A DNA stretch of 64,000 nucleotides from Cladopsammia gracilis (GCA_022457155.1 JAJGOT010000013.1:2974501-3038500), one strand, 5' to 3'. Positions 1 through 11,738 are shown, counted from the stretch's first letter. The notes: a model not told the origin generated them from the sequence alone. Translations and numbers: made by a program.

Positions 1-92
1 GCAAGGGGTTATGTGATTTATTCCCTCGTGCGTTGCGCGAGGGCGTAGCCCGAGGGTAAGGCACGAGGAGAATAAATCACATAACCCCGAGC
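1..92. repeat. Palindromic hairpin at left edge
   Basis: The arm GGGGTTATGTGATTTATTC near position 5 returns as its reverse complement at about 71-90. The spacer itself contains CTCG/CGAG-rich inverted segments. The structure resembles the hairpin at 770-1422, so the two may be related ends around the Crypton-like ORF. The left end may extend beyond the window. Confidence 0.6.
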
Positions 93-315
93 TAAAGGCC
101 GATAAACGACTTATTTTTACATTGGCGAGAATTCCTCAAGAGATGCAAACATGCACTGAAGAAAAATGCGTCTGCTGTTCACCTTTCTTTTGTTTTCAAC
201 ATTCCATGCTGGCACTGGTGGTATTAACAAGGTTCTCGGCTTTTTAATTATGTTAATTTTTCCAAGTCGCATTTCGAATTAGTTGTTCTTAGTGAATGCT
301 AGAAACAGCCTAGCA

Positions 316-702
316 ATGTCGAGTGATTCGGAGTCCGAAATGTTTATTACTCAAAGCAGTTTCAGTGCAATTGAGCTTTCGGAAAATAATTCTGAATCTT
401 TATTTGCGGGTGAAGACAACAAGCAAGCAGTTGACAACTTCAATTTTCGCACCGAGGATGTTTTAACCGAACTCTTTCCAGATAAAGATGATTCCGGGCG
501 AGAGATCACTACTGTAACCGACAAGGAAATTCAGGCGAGGAATGAAGCAAGAATACCACAAAATACAAAGAGGTCAACTAGATGGAGTACACGAGTTTGG
601 GATGACTGGGTAAAAGAACAGAACGCCTTACCACTTAATGACAGCGACACTTTCGTGGTAGCTCCGCGAATCTGGCACAAAAGAAAACACTGCTTAGTTT
701 AA
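316..702 (+). CDS. Fragment resembling N-terminal part of Crypton/DUF3504-type protein
   Basis: An open frame of 128 residues runs from the ATG at 316 to a TAA. An upstream in-frame TTG at 283 is not needed. The first half is acidic and serine-rich. The second half contains RIPQNTKRSTRWSTRVWDDW, which I recall as typical of the SAM-like N-terminal domain of Crypton-derived, KIAA1958/ZMYM-like proteins in cnidarians. Those proteins usually continue into a tyrosine-recombinase-like domain, which is absent here, so this is a stand-alone N-terminal remnant or the first exon of a relic. It lies between hairpins at 1-92 and 770-1422. The family call is from memory of the motif. Confidence 0.4.
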   Translation: MSSDSESEMFITQSSFSAIELSENNSESLFAGEDNKQAVDNFNFRTEDVLTELFPDKDDSGREITTVTDKEIQARNEARIPQNTKRSTRWSTRVWDDWVKEQNALPLNDSDTFVVAPRIWHKRKHCLV

Positions 703-769
703 TTTCAGTAATTGCATCGTCGTGTTTAATATTTCGAAGTAAACATTTGCAAAATTGTTCTTCATAAAA

Positions 770-1422
770 GCTAATTAAAATGCGAGGGGATTATGTATTA
801 ACCTTCGGACATACACGCAAACGTACAAGGGGGGGGGGGTTGTTGCAACCCTCCCCCTTGGGTTTTCGCGATGTTGCAATATTTCGGAAATATTTTATAT
901 CTAATAGATAGCCCGCGATGTGCTCTACAATGTGTTGGGGCGCTGCTGGGGGTCCGTGACGTCATCCAAAATGGCCGCCAAGGTGGCCGCCTTCTTGGAT
1001 TTTACTAAAAATTCAAATTTATCAGAAAAATGCGGAAATTGCAAATATTGTCTGCTAGAGTTGCAAAATAACATACAATCAAACATTTTGATGCTTTTGG
1101 TAGCATTTTATATGTTTTTTCGCTGAAAAAAAGTGAAAAACACGCTTTTTTCTTCAAAAATGGGTTGACCACATGTTACTTATGACGTCATATCTCGTTA
1201 TCATAGCAACCGGTTGTCACCAAACTTTACCAAAATGTGTCTCAAGGATAAATGAACAGCTACTGAAAACAGCATCTGCTAATCTTAAATGGTCTTGAAA
1301 ATATCGGAGAAAAACCTTAAGTGGGGGTGGCAACCACCCCCCTTGTATGTATGTCCGAGGGTTAATAAATGACTTATCCCCCTGCATATTAATACATAAT
1401 CCCCTCGCATTTTAATTAGCTG
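770..1422. repeat. Outer inverted repeat split by a MITE
   Basis: About 32 bp beginning GCTAATTAAAATGCGAGGGG at 770 returns as reverse complement at about 1390-1422. Removing the TTAA-flanked element at 802-1361 leaves a compact hairpin, so the MITE landed in a TTAA inside an older palindrome. Confidence 0.7.
802..1361. mobile_element. TTAA-flanked MITE (piggyBac-like), family A
   Basis: TTAA sits at 798-801 and again at 1362-1365. The termini CCTTCGGACATAC and GTATGTCCGAGGG are inverted repeats with one mismatch. A run of G follows the left end, and a C-rich complement precedes the right end. No transposase is encoded, so it is non-autonomous. The piggyBac assignment rests on the TTAA duplication alone. 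Confidence 0.7.
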
Positions 1423-1461
1423 TTAATTAGCCCCGCTCTTCCCGTAAGGACGTTCGCGCGA

Positions 1462-1920
1462 AAATCTTCTACAAGACAGATTTTTTTTCAAACTTATGCT
1501 ACGGTCTGCTAATGAGTTACTGATGTCAGAAATGCAAAAAAAATTGGGGGTCACCGAATTGATTTAAGAGATATAGTGTGTAGAAACATACCCTGTTTTT
1601 GAAAAGTTAGTCCTCGTAACATGACATAGTGTCCATGGCTTTTAGTTAAACAATAGCAAAGATGAATCGCTGGGGAGAAACTATTATATTCTGATTCGTA
1701 AATAATTCGAACTGTTTTCAACCTTTAAATGAGTCACCCCTTTAAAGCGGGCATTCGGAAACAACATACAGCTGAGATATGAGTGCAATTCGACTTCGCG
1801 TGGATAAAAAAAATGAAAAAAAAATCAAACTTCTACAAGACAGATTTTTTTCTTTTTTTCACAAACTGTAGATAATCGGTAAAGAAAGAGATATATGAAG
1901 AAAAAAATAGGGGTCACCGA
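1462..1920. repeat. Direct duplication of ~95-bp unit
   Basis: The stretch CTTCTACAAGACAGATTTTT, continuing to a GGGGTCACCG motif, occurs at about 1466-1560 and again at about 1827-1921, with sequence between. Similar GGGGT(C/A)ACC motifs recur near 62650 and 63008. It is probably a dispersed repeat of unknown class. Confidence 0.5.
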
Positions 1921-2147
1921 CCATCCAAGCGAGTTAAATCAAAGCAAAGTTAACGCAACGGCTACCATCTCTTCATGTGAAAAGATTTCTTCCTTTGCGC
2001 GCGCGCTAGTGCATGACGTTGCATGGCGTTGCGACATGAATTGCGTGCGCAGTAAGAATGCGCATAAACAATTGGCGCGAACGTCCTTAAAACAATCAAA
2101 ACCACTCCCAGCTTTTCAGACAGTTGTTTCGGGGGTTTTGTAATATA

Positions 2148-2169
2148 TCCCCCCCCCCCCCCCCCCCCC
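2148..2169. repeat. Poly-C tract
   Basis: Uninterrupted run of about 22 C. Length is likely unstable and assembly-sensitive. Confidence 0.9.
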
Positions 2170-2179
2170 GAAAAGAACA

Positions 2180-3500
2180 AAGGAATCCGAGCTCATGTAA
2201 AAATAAGTGGAGTTATTCAAGGGGTAAAAATCATGGAAAAACAGCAAACCAAATGAACGGAAAGAACGAAAACGAGCTTTAAAGGAAAGCATAAACGAAA
2301 TTAAAACACAACAGAAGTGGCCGCAAAAATGGACGCGCTAATGTCAGCAATATTTAATGCATGCGAGTAACCTATTCATTTATAATTGGGCATTTTTTTT
2401 CTTCCCCACGGTTCTTTTCACTCGTCATCTCTACAATTCTGATAACCAAAATTTCCACTTTGGATTTGATGGTGATATTGTAAATTGTCAGGAATTGGAA
2501 CAAAGCGTAGACGACCGTATGGAACATTTTTAAAACAACAGCAGAAAATACGCTATGACGCTATAGTAGAATAGGCTTTGTTTTAATATAGCCATATGTC
2601 CAGAAAATCCCAGATGATCGCAGATTTTGCTGTTTCCAGACGGTCACAGATTTTTCCGATATGTCGAGAAATTAAATCGCCGATCATCGAAGAAATCTGG
2701 GACACATAGGAAAAATAGAAACTCTCCCGATTTGTTCCCGATCATGTGGGATGGTCGGGAATGTCTACGATTTCGTGATTTTCATAAGTCGGCAAATCTG
2801 GGACAGTTGGAAACAGCGAAATCCCCGATCATCTGAAATTTTCCTGACATATGAAAACCAGGCTTACCGAAATCCGCTCCGCATTGCGATGTAAACGAAA
2901 TATGCAAAATTATGACATGTAATGCGAGATCCCGGATAAAGTTCAGCGGGAAAAGTACAAGAGGGCGCTGCACTCTGGAATAGACCTCTTCAGCTTGTAT
3001 GTTTGTTTTCCCAAGGTATTTCATGTGATGTTACCCTGGAGAACTGTTTCTTGTAAATTTTGTTTTCTTCACGTGCATATGTATGCATAATTTATGAAAA
3101 GACAAAGGACAAATTCCCTTGGAAACTGACCTTGGAAAAAAACCCTACAAGCTAAAGACTGTCTGTAGGGTTATATTTTTTAAAGAGTATCTTGAATTAT
3201 TTTAATGATTATGCAGACTTATTTCAACATTTTCTAGATTAAGAAAGATGTAATGACCTTTCGTTATATCTATATCTTAACAGAAATTTAAAAAAAAAAC
3301 TGAACTTATGCAAAACGGGACCAATAAAGGTTCGCACCCGGGGAAGTTCGCAGTACCCTTAAAATGGAAACAAGTACCAATTGCATACAGAACACATAAA
3401 CCTTTCGAGGTATTAGATGGAGGATTAAGCAATATGTATGGTATCATGTAAGAGGTTTATTTACCAGAAGACAAAATCGAGAGAGATTGTTTAAGAACTT
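2180..3500. other. No gene seen
   Basis: AT-rich, with no convincing long frame. Around 2600-2850 the words CAGATTTTGCTG, GATCATC and GGGACA recur in both orientations, which suggests a decayed short palindromic repeat. Confidence 0.4.
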
Positions 3501-3509
3501 ACGCTAATC

Positions 3510-3706
3510 TGATTAGACAAATTCGGCTAAAGCATTGTTGTACCCAATTCAAACCTTCTGGGAATACGATTCTTTGTTCACAATATTTCCATATAATTTC
3601 CATGTCAATGCCTCATTGACATGGAAATATGACAGACAAAGGGTCCTAATCCCAAAGGGTTTGAATTGGGTACAACAATGCGTTAGCCGAATTTGTCTAT
3701 TAGGAA
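3510..3706. mobile_element. Palindromic MITE
   Basis: The left arm (AGACAAATTCGGCTAA, then GCATTGTTGTACCCAATTC) returns reverse-complemented at about 3660-3703. Arms are roughly 75 bp and the centre is a second small palindrome on CCATGTCAATG. No coding capacity. Confidence 0.65.
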
Positions 3707-3781
3707 TTTCTTTGAAACAAATAAGCCGTGCAAATACTGCAATTACTCTGCCAAAGCCTTGTCATTTAGGAAAATAAGTTT

Positions 3782-3975
3782 AGGCCCCGTCCACACGTAT
3801 CCGGATATTTTTGAATTCGCAACTTTTTTGTTACGGATTAGAAAATATTCGCGTCCACACGTAGCGTAATCGAATCGTATTTGCCCGAATTCGCCAGATA
3901 CGTGTGGACGGAAGGCCAATCCGCAACAAAAAAGTTGCGGATTCAAAAATATCCGGATACGTGTGGACGGGGCCT
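3782..3975. mobile_element. GGCCCCGTCCACACG MITE (Harbinger-like)
   Basis: The ends GGCCCCGTCCACACGTATCC and its complement face each other, with arms of at least 45 bp. TTA flanks both sides, as in a PIF/Harbinger 3-bp target duplication. A partial copy of the same family lies at 52702-52810 inside the H4 transposon. Confidence 0.65.
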
Positions 3976-4159
3976 TAAATCTTTGGAGGGACTGAGCAAA
4001 ATATTTAATCACTTATAGTTAATTTGCTAGCTTTTATTTTTGGACCCCCGAGGCCGCTATATTGGGTAGCTCGGTATATGCCGCGGTCCAGGCACAAAAA
4101 CCGAAAAAAAAAAATAACCTAAGAAAGAATTTTACAGTGAATTACGCTGCGCTCTAATT

Positions 4160-4192
4160 GATAGTTTAGTTTAGTTTAGTTTAGTTTAGTTC
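4160..4192. repeat. (TTTAG)n microsatellite
   Basis: About six copies of a pentamer TAGTT. It is short and interspersed and not itself telomeric. Confidence 0.85.
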
Positions 4193-4199
4193 AGTTGTT

Positions 4200-5370
4200 T
4201 TTGATAAATTGTGATCATTTAGCTTATTACAAGTAATTTGCTTTTGCTGCTTAAAATATCGTGAAAACCAACGTAAATGTTTATTCTAAGTTTTCCACTT
4301 CCCACTGATCAGCCGTCATATGTCAATTTAATATGAAATAGTAAAATTACTGTAATTGGCTTTGCAGTGTAATCGTAACCCGCTCTAGCCTTTTTAAAAC
4401 TATTATCTACCTAGTTTATTTTGATTTATTTTGTAAGCTACTATTTAACAATTTGATCCCATCTCGTCTCTTTGTTAATTAGCTTTGTATCAGGTAGAGG
4501 TGCTCAGTGCATACGGTTATGATTAATGTTCTAGAAGTAAAGTTACGTTGGAACCAAGTTTGTCTGTACTCTGCGTCTCGAAGATTATTAAGATTTGCTA
4601 AAGTAAGTTACCATATAATAAGAACCCACCGTATAGGAACCTGTTTTTTTCCCGGTCAGCCTAAACAAATTCTTATGTTTTTGGTGTCTAGTAAAGAAGT
4701 TAGCAATTCAAAGAAGTTAAGTTCAAGTATTCTGTCGCTTTTTAATAATTGGAAGACACCTCGCGATCGGTTTGTGAAATTTTAGCGTGGCGTGCTAAAC
4801 TATTAAAGCTTATTCATAGTTTAGGCTTAAGAAATCGAAACACATCATCGCTGAATACAACAATAACAATAGGCCTTTATCACGCCCCGCCATTTTGTAT
4901 AAAAACAAAAGATTTACGCCGCTAAGCCTCGCAGTAAAAAAGTTGAAAACGAGGTTAGGTGGGCAAAAACAAAGCATTTTATTCTCCGCGGAGTTAACAG
5001 GGCCGCCGCGTGATGTACATGCACTTTTGCTTCCATCCGGATATTTTCTGTATTTCGTAGTAAAAGCGTTATTTAAGAGAAAGCGAAAAAATAGTGCGAA
5101 GCGGGCGCAATATCGCCCGAGACTTAACGAATTAAGACCTTAACCGGGCCCCGTCGGCTAAAATCAGGTGATATTGCGTAAAATATAAAATATCAGCAAG
5201 ACCACAGCGACAAACCGTTGAGTGGTGCCGGATCTCCCAGTTGTAGACCTGGATCAGTACAATAATTACTTGTATAAAATCAGAAAACGGCAAACTGATC
5301 CTTACGGCAAGGCGATGAAGGAGTAAATAAAAGAATGAAACAAAATTTATATTTAAACGAATTTTCCCAA
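4200..5370. other. No gene seen
   Basis: There are open frames at about 4507-4785 and 4895-5143, but neither resembles a known protein and neither has matching exon boundaries. Treated as non-coding or TE-derived. Confidence 0.35.
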
Positions 5371-5401
5371 TATTTCGGTTTGAAAACAAACCTTCTTCAG
5401 G
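5364..5401 (-). ncRNA. Hammerhead-like retroelement motif, variant core
   Basis: On the minus strand the order is CTGAAGA, a stem GGTTTG/CAAACC closed by TTTT, then GAAA. This is the layout of the motif at 45108-45136 with different paired bases. The core has A where a hammerhead has T (CTGATGA), so it is probably an inactive 3' end of a Penelope-like element. Confidence 0.35.
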
Positions 5402-5911
5402 GGCTAACAGAAAAATGAAAAATGAAGTTAAAACTAAAAGTTCGTTACAAATAAGAGTTTGAAATTATGAAAATAAAAACAATAGACTAGTGTATCCAAA
5501 AGATAGTAATTGCTGTGGTAAATTTGTTGTAACAATGCTGTTTTATCGTCTCGCTGGTATTACAGAATTTTCTCTTTCGTTTTTTTGAGGGGAAGCAAAG
5601 CAAATGTAACCGGGATGAATCGACGAAAATTCCAGCTAATAAGACTAATTTTGTTTTGTAATTCACGCATCAAGTTCCTGCAATGTCTGCAGAATATTGT
5701 TGAGTAAAGGACGCGTTCACCGCGAGGAAGGTGTGAAAATTTAGGTTAATTACTGTGTGTTCGCGTCTCCCAAGCTCAGCTCAGGTTTCGCGTCCCCAAG
5801 CGCTCAGCTCAGCTCAGTCTCATCGACCCCTGTCGGAGTGATTTCAAAATAAATTTGTCTTTTATTCCGTACAATCTTCGAAAATCTTTGCCATTCAACG
5901 GTCCTATCACC

Positions 5912-6121
5912 ATGCCTCGCAGTCCTCACTCAACTCGTAGTAGTCTTCGACACTTCAGTTCCGATTTCGACTGGGACATGTTGGACCAAAATCTCGCAGC
6001 CAACACTGAGCTTGAAGCAGCAAGCGAGGCTATTGTTCGTGGCGCAGTGCATTCTGGCCCAAAATGTGTTCGTGGCGCAGTGAATTCTGGTAAAAAGCGA
6101 TCAAATCGAGATTTTTCCTAG
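5912..6121 (+). CDS. Possible short first exon or TE remnant, unknown
   Basis: The frame from the ATG at 5912 encodes a serine/arginine-rich start followed by an acidic stretch (DFDWDMLDQN) and two similar short repeats, VRGAVHSG and VRGAVNSG. A GTAAAA donor-like site follows the second repeat near 6090, so this could be an N-terminal exon. I do not recognise it and found no downstream partner exon. Confidence 0.25.
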   Translation: MPRSPHSTRSSLRHFSSDFDWDMLDQNLAANTELEAASEAIVRGAVHSGPKCVRGAVNSGKKRSNRDFS

Positions 6122-6766
6122 CTTATATTTTTTTTCTCATATATTTCTCTTAAATCCTGATTATGTTGCTGCTCACTCGCTACGCTCGTTCCGCAGCAAT
6201 TATTATTGGTGCAGGAGACTACAACCCAAGACAAAATTAGTTGGGAAGGCTTGTAAAACGCTAAAAAATGACACCACCTTTGGGTTTCAGCTCAATTAAA
6301 GGCGCGCACAACGCTTTCTATAGCCCCCCTCTCCCCCAAATCCAATGTTGAAGACGTCTATACAAAAGACAGTGTAAGTTAAGAATTTGCGTTAACAGCA
6401 ACTTTGAAAGAGGGGGGACGAGGGGGGAGGGGTGAGGAAAACAAGGAACCTTCCCAACACTTTTGTCTTTGGTTGTAGGTGTCGTATGTCAATGAGTTTC
6501 GTCACGTCTATTTATTCCTAGAGGAGATAACGTTTTCCCTTTGTGTATCAAATGAGCCTCTCTCGCCTTTCTCACTGCGTCACGATTGCTGCGTATGAGT
6601 TCATGTGGGATTAGAAGAACATCATTGATTGAATGTCCAGCTTGATTGAAATGTAGGGAGACAGGAGTGGGATCGTTGAGTTGATGATGGTTTATGATGG
6701 AACGGCGGTGTTCTCCAAATCGGCTAAAATATTGCGTAATTGCGTAAGCTTGAGCACCAGAGTATC

Positions 6767-7168
6767 AGGCCCCGTCCCATCCGCCCTCCCGTCCCGCCCG
6801 TCCGTTTTCGTTTGAAAACGAATACTTTTTCATTCGTTTTTACCGATCGTCCACACTAAAAAAATCAAAAACGGAGATGTTTATCTATGAAAACGGAGGT
6901 TTTCGAAAACGCTTTTCAGAGTGGAGACTTCTGAAAACGCAGGTCCATCGTTTTAGTTTGGACGGCAAAAACGGAGCTTTCCAAAATCACAATGACACTA
7001 TTGAAGCATGCGTATTAAACAGCAAAAACGTCCGAGCAGAGCCTGGTGATGAAAACGCGTCTTTGGATCATCATTTTTCAACTCCTAGTGTGGACGCAAA
7101 TCTTTTTATCCGTTTTCGGGAAACCAAAAACGGAGGTTTTCAAAAAACCATTAGTGTGGACGGGGCCT
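6767..7168. mobile_element. GGCCCCGTCC-ended MITE with internal AAAACGGAGG units
   Basis: It begins AGGCCCCGTCC and ends GTGTGGACGGGGCCT. The interior repeats AAAACGGAGGTTTTC in several degenerate copies and the word GTGTGGACG. The termini are of the same style as 3782-3975 but the interior is unrelated. Confidence 0.65.
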
Positions 7169-7169
7169 G

Positions 7170-8470
7170 ATGCGTTTATAAATTATAATTATGGGCGCAC
7201 GCTCGCGCTATTGAATTCTGAATTTCGCGGGAAGTTTGGAGAGCACTCCGGAGAAGCGTAGCTGCTTGAGTGCTCAATCTAAAAATGGAAAACGACAAAA
7301 ATAGCTTGAATCTGTGAAAGCATCCGGCAATTCTAATTTTGTAGAAAAATCTGAATTTAGGAAAAGACACATGCAGTGTAGCACATGATTGACCGAACAG
7401 CAGTAATGTTACAACCGATCCTCCATGTGCGACAACAACAACAACGTTTATTTGTACTGTAAATAATAATATAAATAATAATATACTAAGCGACCACTTT
7501 TACAAAATATATCAGATTACTTCCAGTCAAATCATTATACTCCAAACATCTCGTAAGCGTTTTTATAAGCGAACTTCGCCACTTAGACACTGGTGTAAAG
7601 AAAGGAATTTTTCCATTATTTTTATTGTTTTTTTTTTAACCTCTGCTTAGCGACCACTCGCCCATATTTGGATGTCACCTACAGACGGAAATCGGAATAA
7701 TCAGGTGTTGCAGTATACAAGTCCAATAAAACAAAAATTCCGAAATTGTCCCCAGCATACAAACGTCTGTAAAATTTCCCGACGTCTCGAAGCTTGACTC
7801 CAAAATTGGCTATTTTACTAATTTTGAGGTGCTCTTTCCAGCAGTGTCGTTAGATTCCTGCTACATGGCCAATATCAAAAGTTGGTAAAAACCATGGAAG
7901 GGTCTATTCGAAGCTGCGTTACGCAGATCCTTATGTCAGTACACATGTCTTGCAATGCAAGAGGAACAGATTCATCATCGACCTTATACAAGAGAAAAGC
8001 ATGGTAATATTTCTTTAATTTAACGATGATTCAATTAAAAATCGATAAAACGTAAAGTCAACTTTATTCTTTTGAACTTAAATCCTTTGGTGGCCAATTT
8101 TTTTTTCACTCGCCATGGCGACCAAAATTGTCGCAGCTTGGAGCGCTAAAACAATGCACGGATCCAAGTAGTATTGTGTTCTCAGTTTTCGAGGAGTAGA
8201 CTTGGACGCAAAATCAATTTAAAACTGATTTTACACTTTTGTTGGGATTTTTAAAAAATGTTATGTTCAATTTGAATGCTCGGCCCCACTAGCAGTTGTG
8301 CTATAAACACTGCCGAGGGTAAATAAAGGTTATTAATTTTTTTATTTATTTTGTGCTTTATAGCCGATTGCAGTTATGGTCGATTCGTCGAATAAAACAT
8401 GAAATGTGATCCTGACGAGCTTCCATCAGCCCCCATGCAAACGGTCGACAAATATAGCTTTGTAAAGTAA
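7170..8470. other. No gene seen
   Basis: AT-rich intergenic DNA with ATAATAATA-type short repeats near 7462-7490. No supported coding or RNA gene. Confidence 0.4.
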
Positions 8471-8483
8471 GCCCCTTTTTGCC

Positions 8484-8610
8484 TATGCATGATGAATTTA
8501 TCCCGGCGTTGTCAATCGAATGTTCGGTAATGGAACTCAATCGAACTCCAATCGTTCGATTGACTTGTTCGGCAGTCGAACATAATCGAACTCTAGATCA
8601 ATCGAACTTT
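8484..8610. repeat. TCGAAC-rich repeat fragment
   Basis: Dense AATCGAAC/GTTCGATT words, matching the interior of a second piece at about 12350-12510. Probably two remnants of one palindromic element family. Confidence 0.5.
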
Positions 8611-8646
8611 TCCTTGGCCTGCGCATTGACATTCCATACCGGTTTC

Positions 8647-8893
8647 GATGCATTCTCGTCCCCAGAGCCTTCGTTTCGTTTGGTCAGCGGAGAAAACGAA
8701 GGCTCTGGGACCAAAGCCTTCCGGATGTCGTAAAATCCACGACATCCGTGAGCGCATGCCTAATGCATTAATGTACTATTGCGCTTGCTCAATACCAGAA
8801 ACCGGAAAAAATAAAACCTTTTGTGTGTGCATTCTCGTCCCCAGAGTTCTCGTTTCGTTTGGTTGAGCTCTGGAGACGAGAATGTTGTGTGTG
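8647..8893. mobile_element. Small CATTCTCGTCCCCAGAG palindromes
   Basis: CATTCTCGTCCCCAGAG occurs at about 8649 and 8829, each followed within 50 bp by its complement (e.g. CTCTGGAGACGAGAATG). A third degenerate copy is at about 9785-9842. These are short foldback repeats. Confidence 0.6.
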
Positions 8894-8899
8894 TGTTTG

Positions 8900-9780
8900 G
8901 AATGGCGTTCGAAAGGACTGTACAAGACTTAACAATTACAGGAAAACATCGCGCTGAAAAAGAAAGAAGTAAAGCTTTACGTGCTGCTGTTAATTAGAAG
9001 AAAGATTGTCTTTGTATTTTGCCTACTTGTTTTAGAAAATCCTTGATAAGTCAACTGATTTCTTTCGTTTGGGAGCTGTGCATATTTATCGTTTCGTCAC
9101 TGAACGCTATCATATCCGATCAAATCAGTCAAATCAGTTGATGGGACAGCTAAGTTTGTTGATGGACACGCTGTGGTCATTCATTAGGCTTATTTCATCG
9201 AACAGTGGTAAGAAATATCGAGGAATTTTTGTTTTGCATTCGTTTCATGTTATTTTAATTGGGTTTCGAGTGACCTTCGTTTCCCTCGATTTGTATTTCA
9301 AGTTGTAGCAAAGAGTACTACCAAATAAAGAAAATATAAAACTTGCTTACGAGAGTGCTGATAGCGTTGTTGTGTTGTTGTTATTTAATATTGGTAACCT
9401 AGTGGTAATATTTCTTTTCACCCTTGGGCTTTCTTCAGAATTTCATACTTCTTTAATATTCGTGGCCGCTTATAGCTTCGTCTTTCAAGACACATACTGA
9501 TTATTTTCGGAAACGAATCGCTCATATTTAGCGACAATCAGATTCCGTTATACTTTGAAATTTAGTAGCCGTATCTTCACCTGCTGAACCAAACAAAACT
9601 GGGTGACATTGGTCGTTGAATGCGTTGAAATTAAAACGTTGGTTTTGTTGATGTGGTCGTCATGGGACTTCAACATTTGAAATTCAACCGGAAGTAAAAC
9701 CTTATGGGTAGAAGCGTAAAATTTTTTTACCTGGTTGCGCATTCATTTTTAAACGGCCAATAAAAAAATTAATATTTCTG
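8900..9780. other. No gene seen
   Basis: AT-rich, with no credible exon or RNA gene. Confidence 0.4.
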
Positions 9781-10112
9781 AATACCAGAGCTACAGGAGA
9801 CGCAAATTAAAAAAAAACCGTGAAGCTCTGAGGACGAGAATGGTTTCAATGCAGTTTCAAACCGGGCGTTGCGGTCAAATAAGTTTGCATGTTTCATAAA
9901 ACCAGCAGAAGAACCAACTACCTGTACTATACCGCCCACGAACAGTAAGTACTAAATTTACTAATTTTGATTTTTGACCTCAATTAGATTTTGACCTCGA
10001 TTCCAACACCAAAAGACTAGCTTAAGCTTGTATTGCCGGTAGCTTCTTCAAATGCGACTTCTAGTTTTATGAAACTTTACTACGAGGTCAGCTGACGAGA
10101 TTATCACAACAC

Positions 10113-10665
10113 TAGGAGTATCGAATGGTCTCTTAAAATTTTCAAGTGCTCGCAAAATGTGGCCTTTGCTCGATTTGCTCGCAAAATTTAGACCAGTGCT
10201 CGCTTGCTCGTGCTTGCAAATTTTTGCAATTGCTCGCATGCTCGGATTCTCGTTTGTAAAATTTGCTGATTGCTCGAAATTTCGTAAATCGTGCTTTTTA
10301 GGTTTCTTGGTGCAGAAATAATGTTCTGTTAAATGCCATCAAATATACAATTCAATCGCAATACGTGCATAGAGCAATAGGTCACAGGGCGTTTACGGAT
10401 TAAAAGGATGGGACATATAAATTCTGATTTGAAAAACGTGTGAGAGGTGGCTCTCAGAAATGAAATTTGTTATTATAATAATACAAGCTAATACAGTATT
10501 TAACATTTACGAAGTGCTCGCTGCTTGCCTGTTGTTTTTTCTAAAGTGCTCGCTGCTCGCAGGGCCCTCGCAAGGCGGAGAAATGTGATGACTGCTCGTG
10601 CTCGCAAGAAAAAACACAGTGCTCGCATAATCGCAAATGCTCGAAAAGACCATTCGATGCCTCTA
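10113..10665. mobile_element. Inverted-repeat element filled with GCTCG words
   Basis: The ends share ATCGAATGGTCT in inverted orientation (about 10119 and 10650). Next to each end lie 100-150 bp of degenerate (T)GCTCGCAA repeats, at about 10147-10270 and 10515-10640. Apparent long frames here come from the repeat. Confidence 0.55.
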
Positions 10666-10876
10666 ACACAGGTAGCGCTAGTTATGATAATTTTGCATAT
10701 GCTGTACACTATTGCCAACGTTAACGTCAAATAACTGTGGTCATTTTTTACACATCAGAACGAAGTTTCAGTAACAGCGGTTTATTAGATAACGGCTTTT
10801 TTCGTACTTTCGTTGGTCACTATATACGAGCTTTTTATGAAGCCAAATAGTTGGTAAGAGTATATTACATTATTAC

Positions 10877-11457
10877 CGACCTCGAGGTAGCCACTAACCC
10901 AACGACTTAACGGCTACCTTTGGATCGGAATATATAGTATGGACCTCAAGGTAACCACTAACCCAATGACTTAATGGCTACCTTGGGGTAGAATATGTAG
11001 AATGGACCTTGAGGTAGCCACTTACCCAATGACTTAACGGCTACCTTCGGGTCGGAATATATAGAATAGACCTCGAGGTAGCCACTTACCCAATGACTTA
11101 ACGGCTACCTTTGGATCAGAATATATAGAATAGACCTCGAGGTAGCTACTAACCCAATGACTTAACGGCTACCTTGGGGTCGGAATATCAGTACTGACCT
11201 CAAGGTAGCCACTAATCCAGTGACTTAACGGCTACCTTTGGATCGGAATATGTACTGACCTCAAGGTTGCTACTAAATCAATGGCTTAACGGCTACCTTG
11301 GGGTCGGAATATATTATGGACCTCGAGGTAGCCACTAACCCAATGACTTAACGGCTACCTTAACATCGGAATATGTATTATGGACCTTAACGTAGCCACT
11401 AGGATTGCGATCCAAAGATAGCCGTTAAGTCATTGGTTAGGGCTACCTCCAGGTCGG
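10877..11457. repeat. Tandem array of ~60-bp hairpin units, last unit inverted
   Basis: Eight or more direct units of about 58-65 bp share the core GACCTCGAGGTAGCCACTAA, then CCAATGACTTAACGGCTACC, then TTTGGATCGGAATAT. Within a unit GGTAGCC and GGCTACC can pair around a loop of about 19 nt. The last unit (about 11405-11457) is in the opposite orientation and carries GATCCAAAGATAGCCGTTAA. No ORF spans the array. Confidence 0.85.
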
Positions 11458-11680
11458 TAAATAAATAAATGCTTAAATTTTCCGACGAGGGTAACTGCTA
11501 CTAAAAGTTTACGTATATAGACAAATGAAATAACGAATTTTGTTTGTGAAAAATTCACACTTCTGATTTTCTTGCGAGGCATCGGAAGCTCGAGCGCGAC
11601 ATGAAGTCGCATCAAAAAGCGCCTCATTTGAGCTGGTAAGCCTGAGATATTATCTCGCGTATTATAAAGGCAGTTTAGTT

Positions 11681-11738
11681 CTCTGTGCTGTGCTGTGCTG
11701 TGCTGTGCTGTGCTGTGCTGTGCTGTGCTGTGCTGTTG
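11681..11738. repeat. (TGCTG)n microsatellite
   Basis: About eleven copies of the pentamer CTGTG. Confidence 0.9.

Noticed and set aside
4507..5143. 92- and 82-codon frames
   Set aside because: No recognisable domain, no exon context, and in a repeat-rich area.
10877..11457. CRISPR array
   Set aside because: Units are directly tandem with no unique spacers of constant length, and the genome is eukaryotic.
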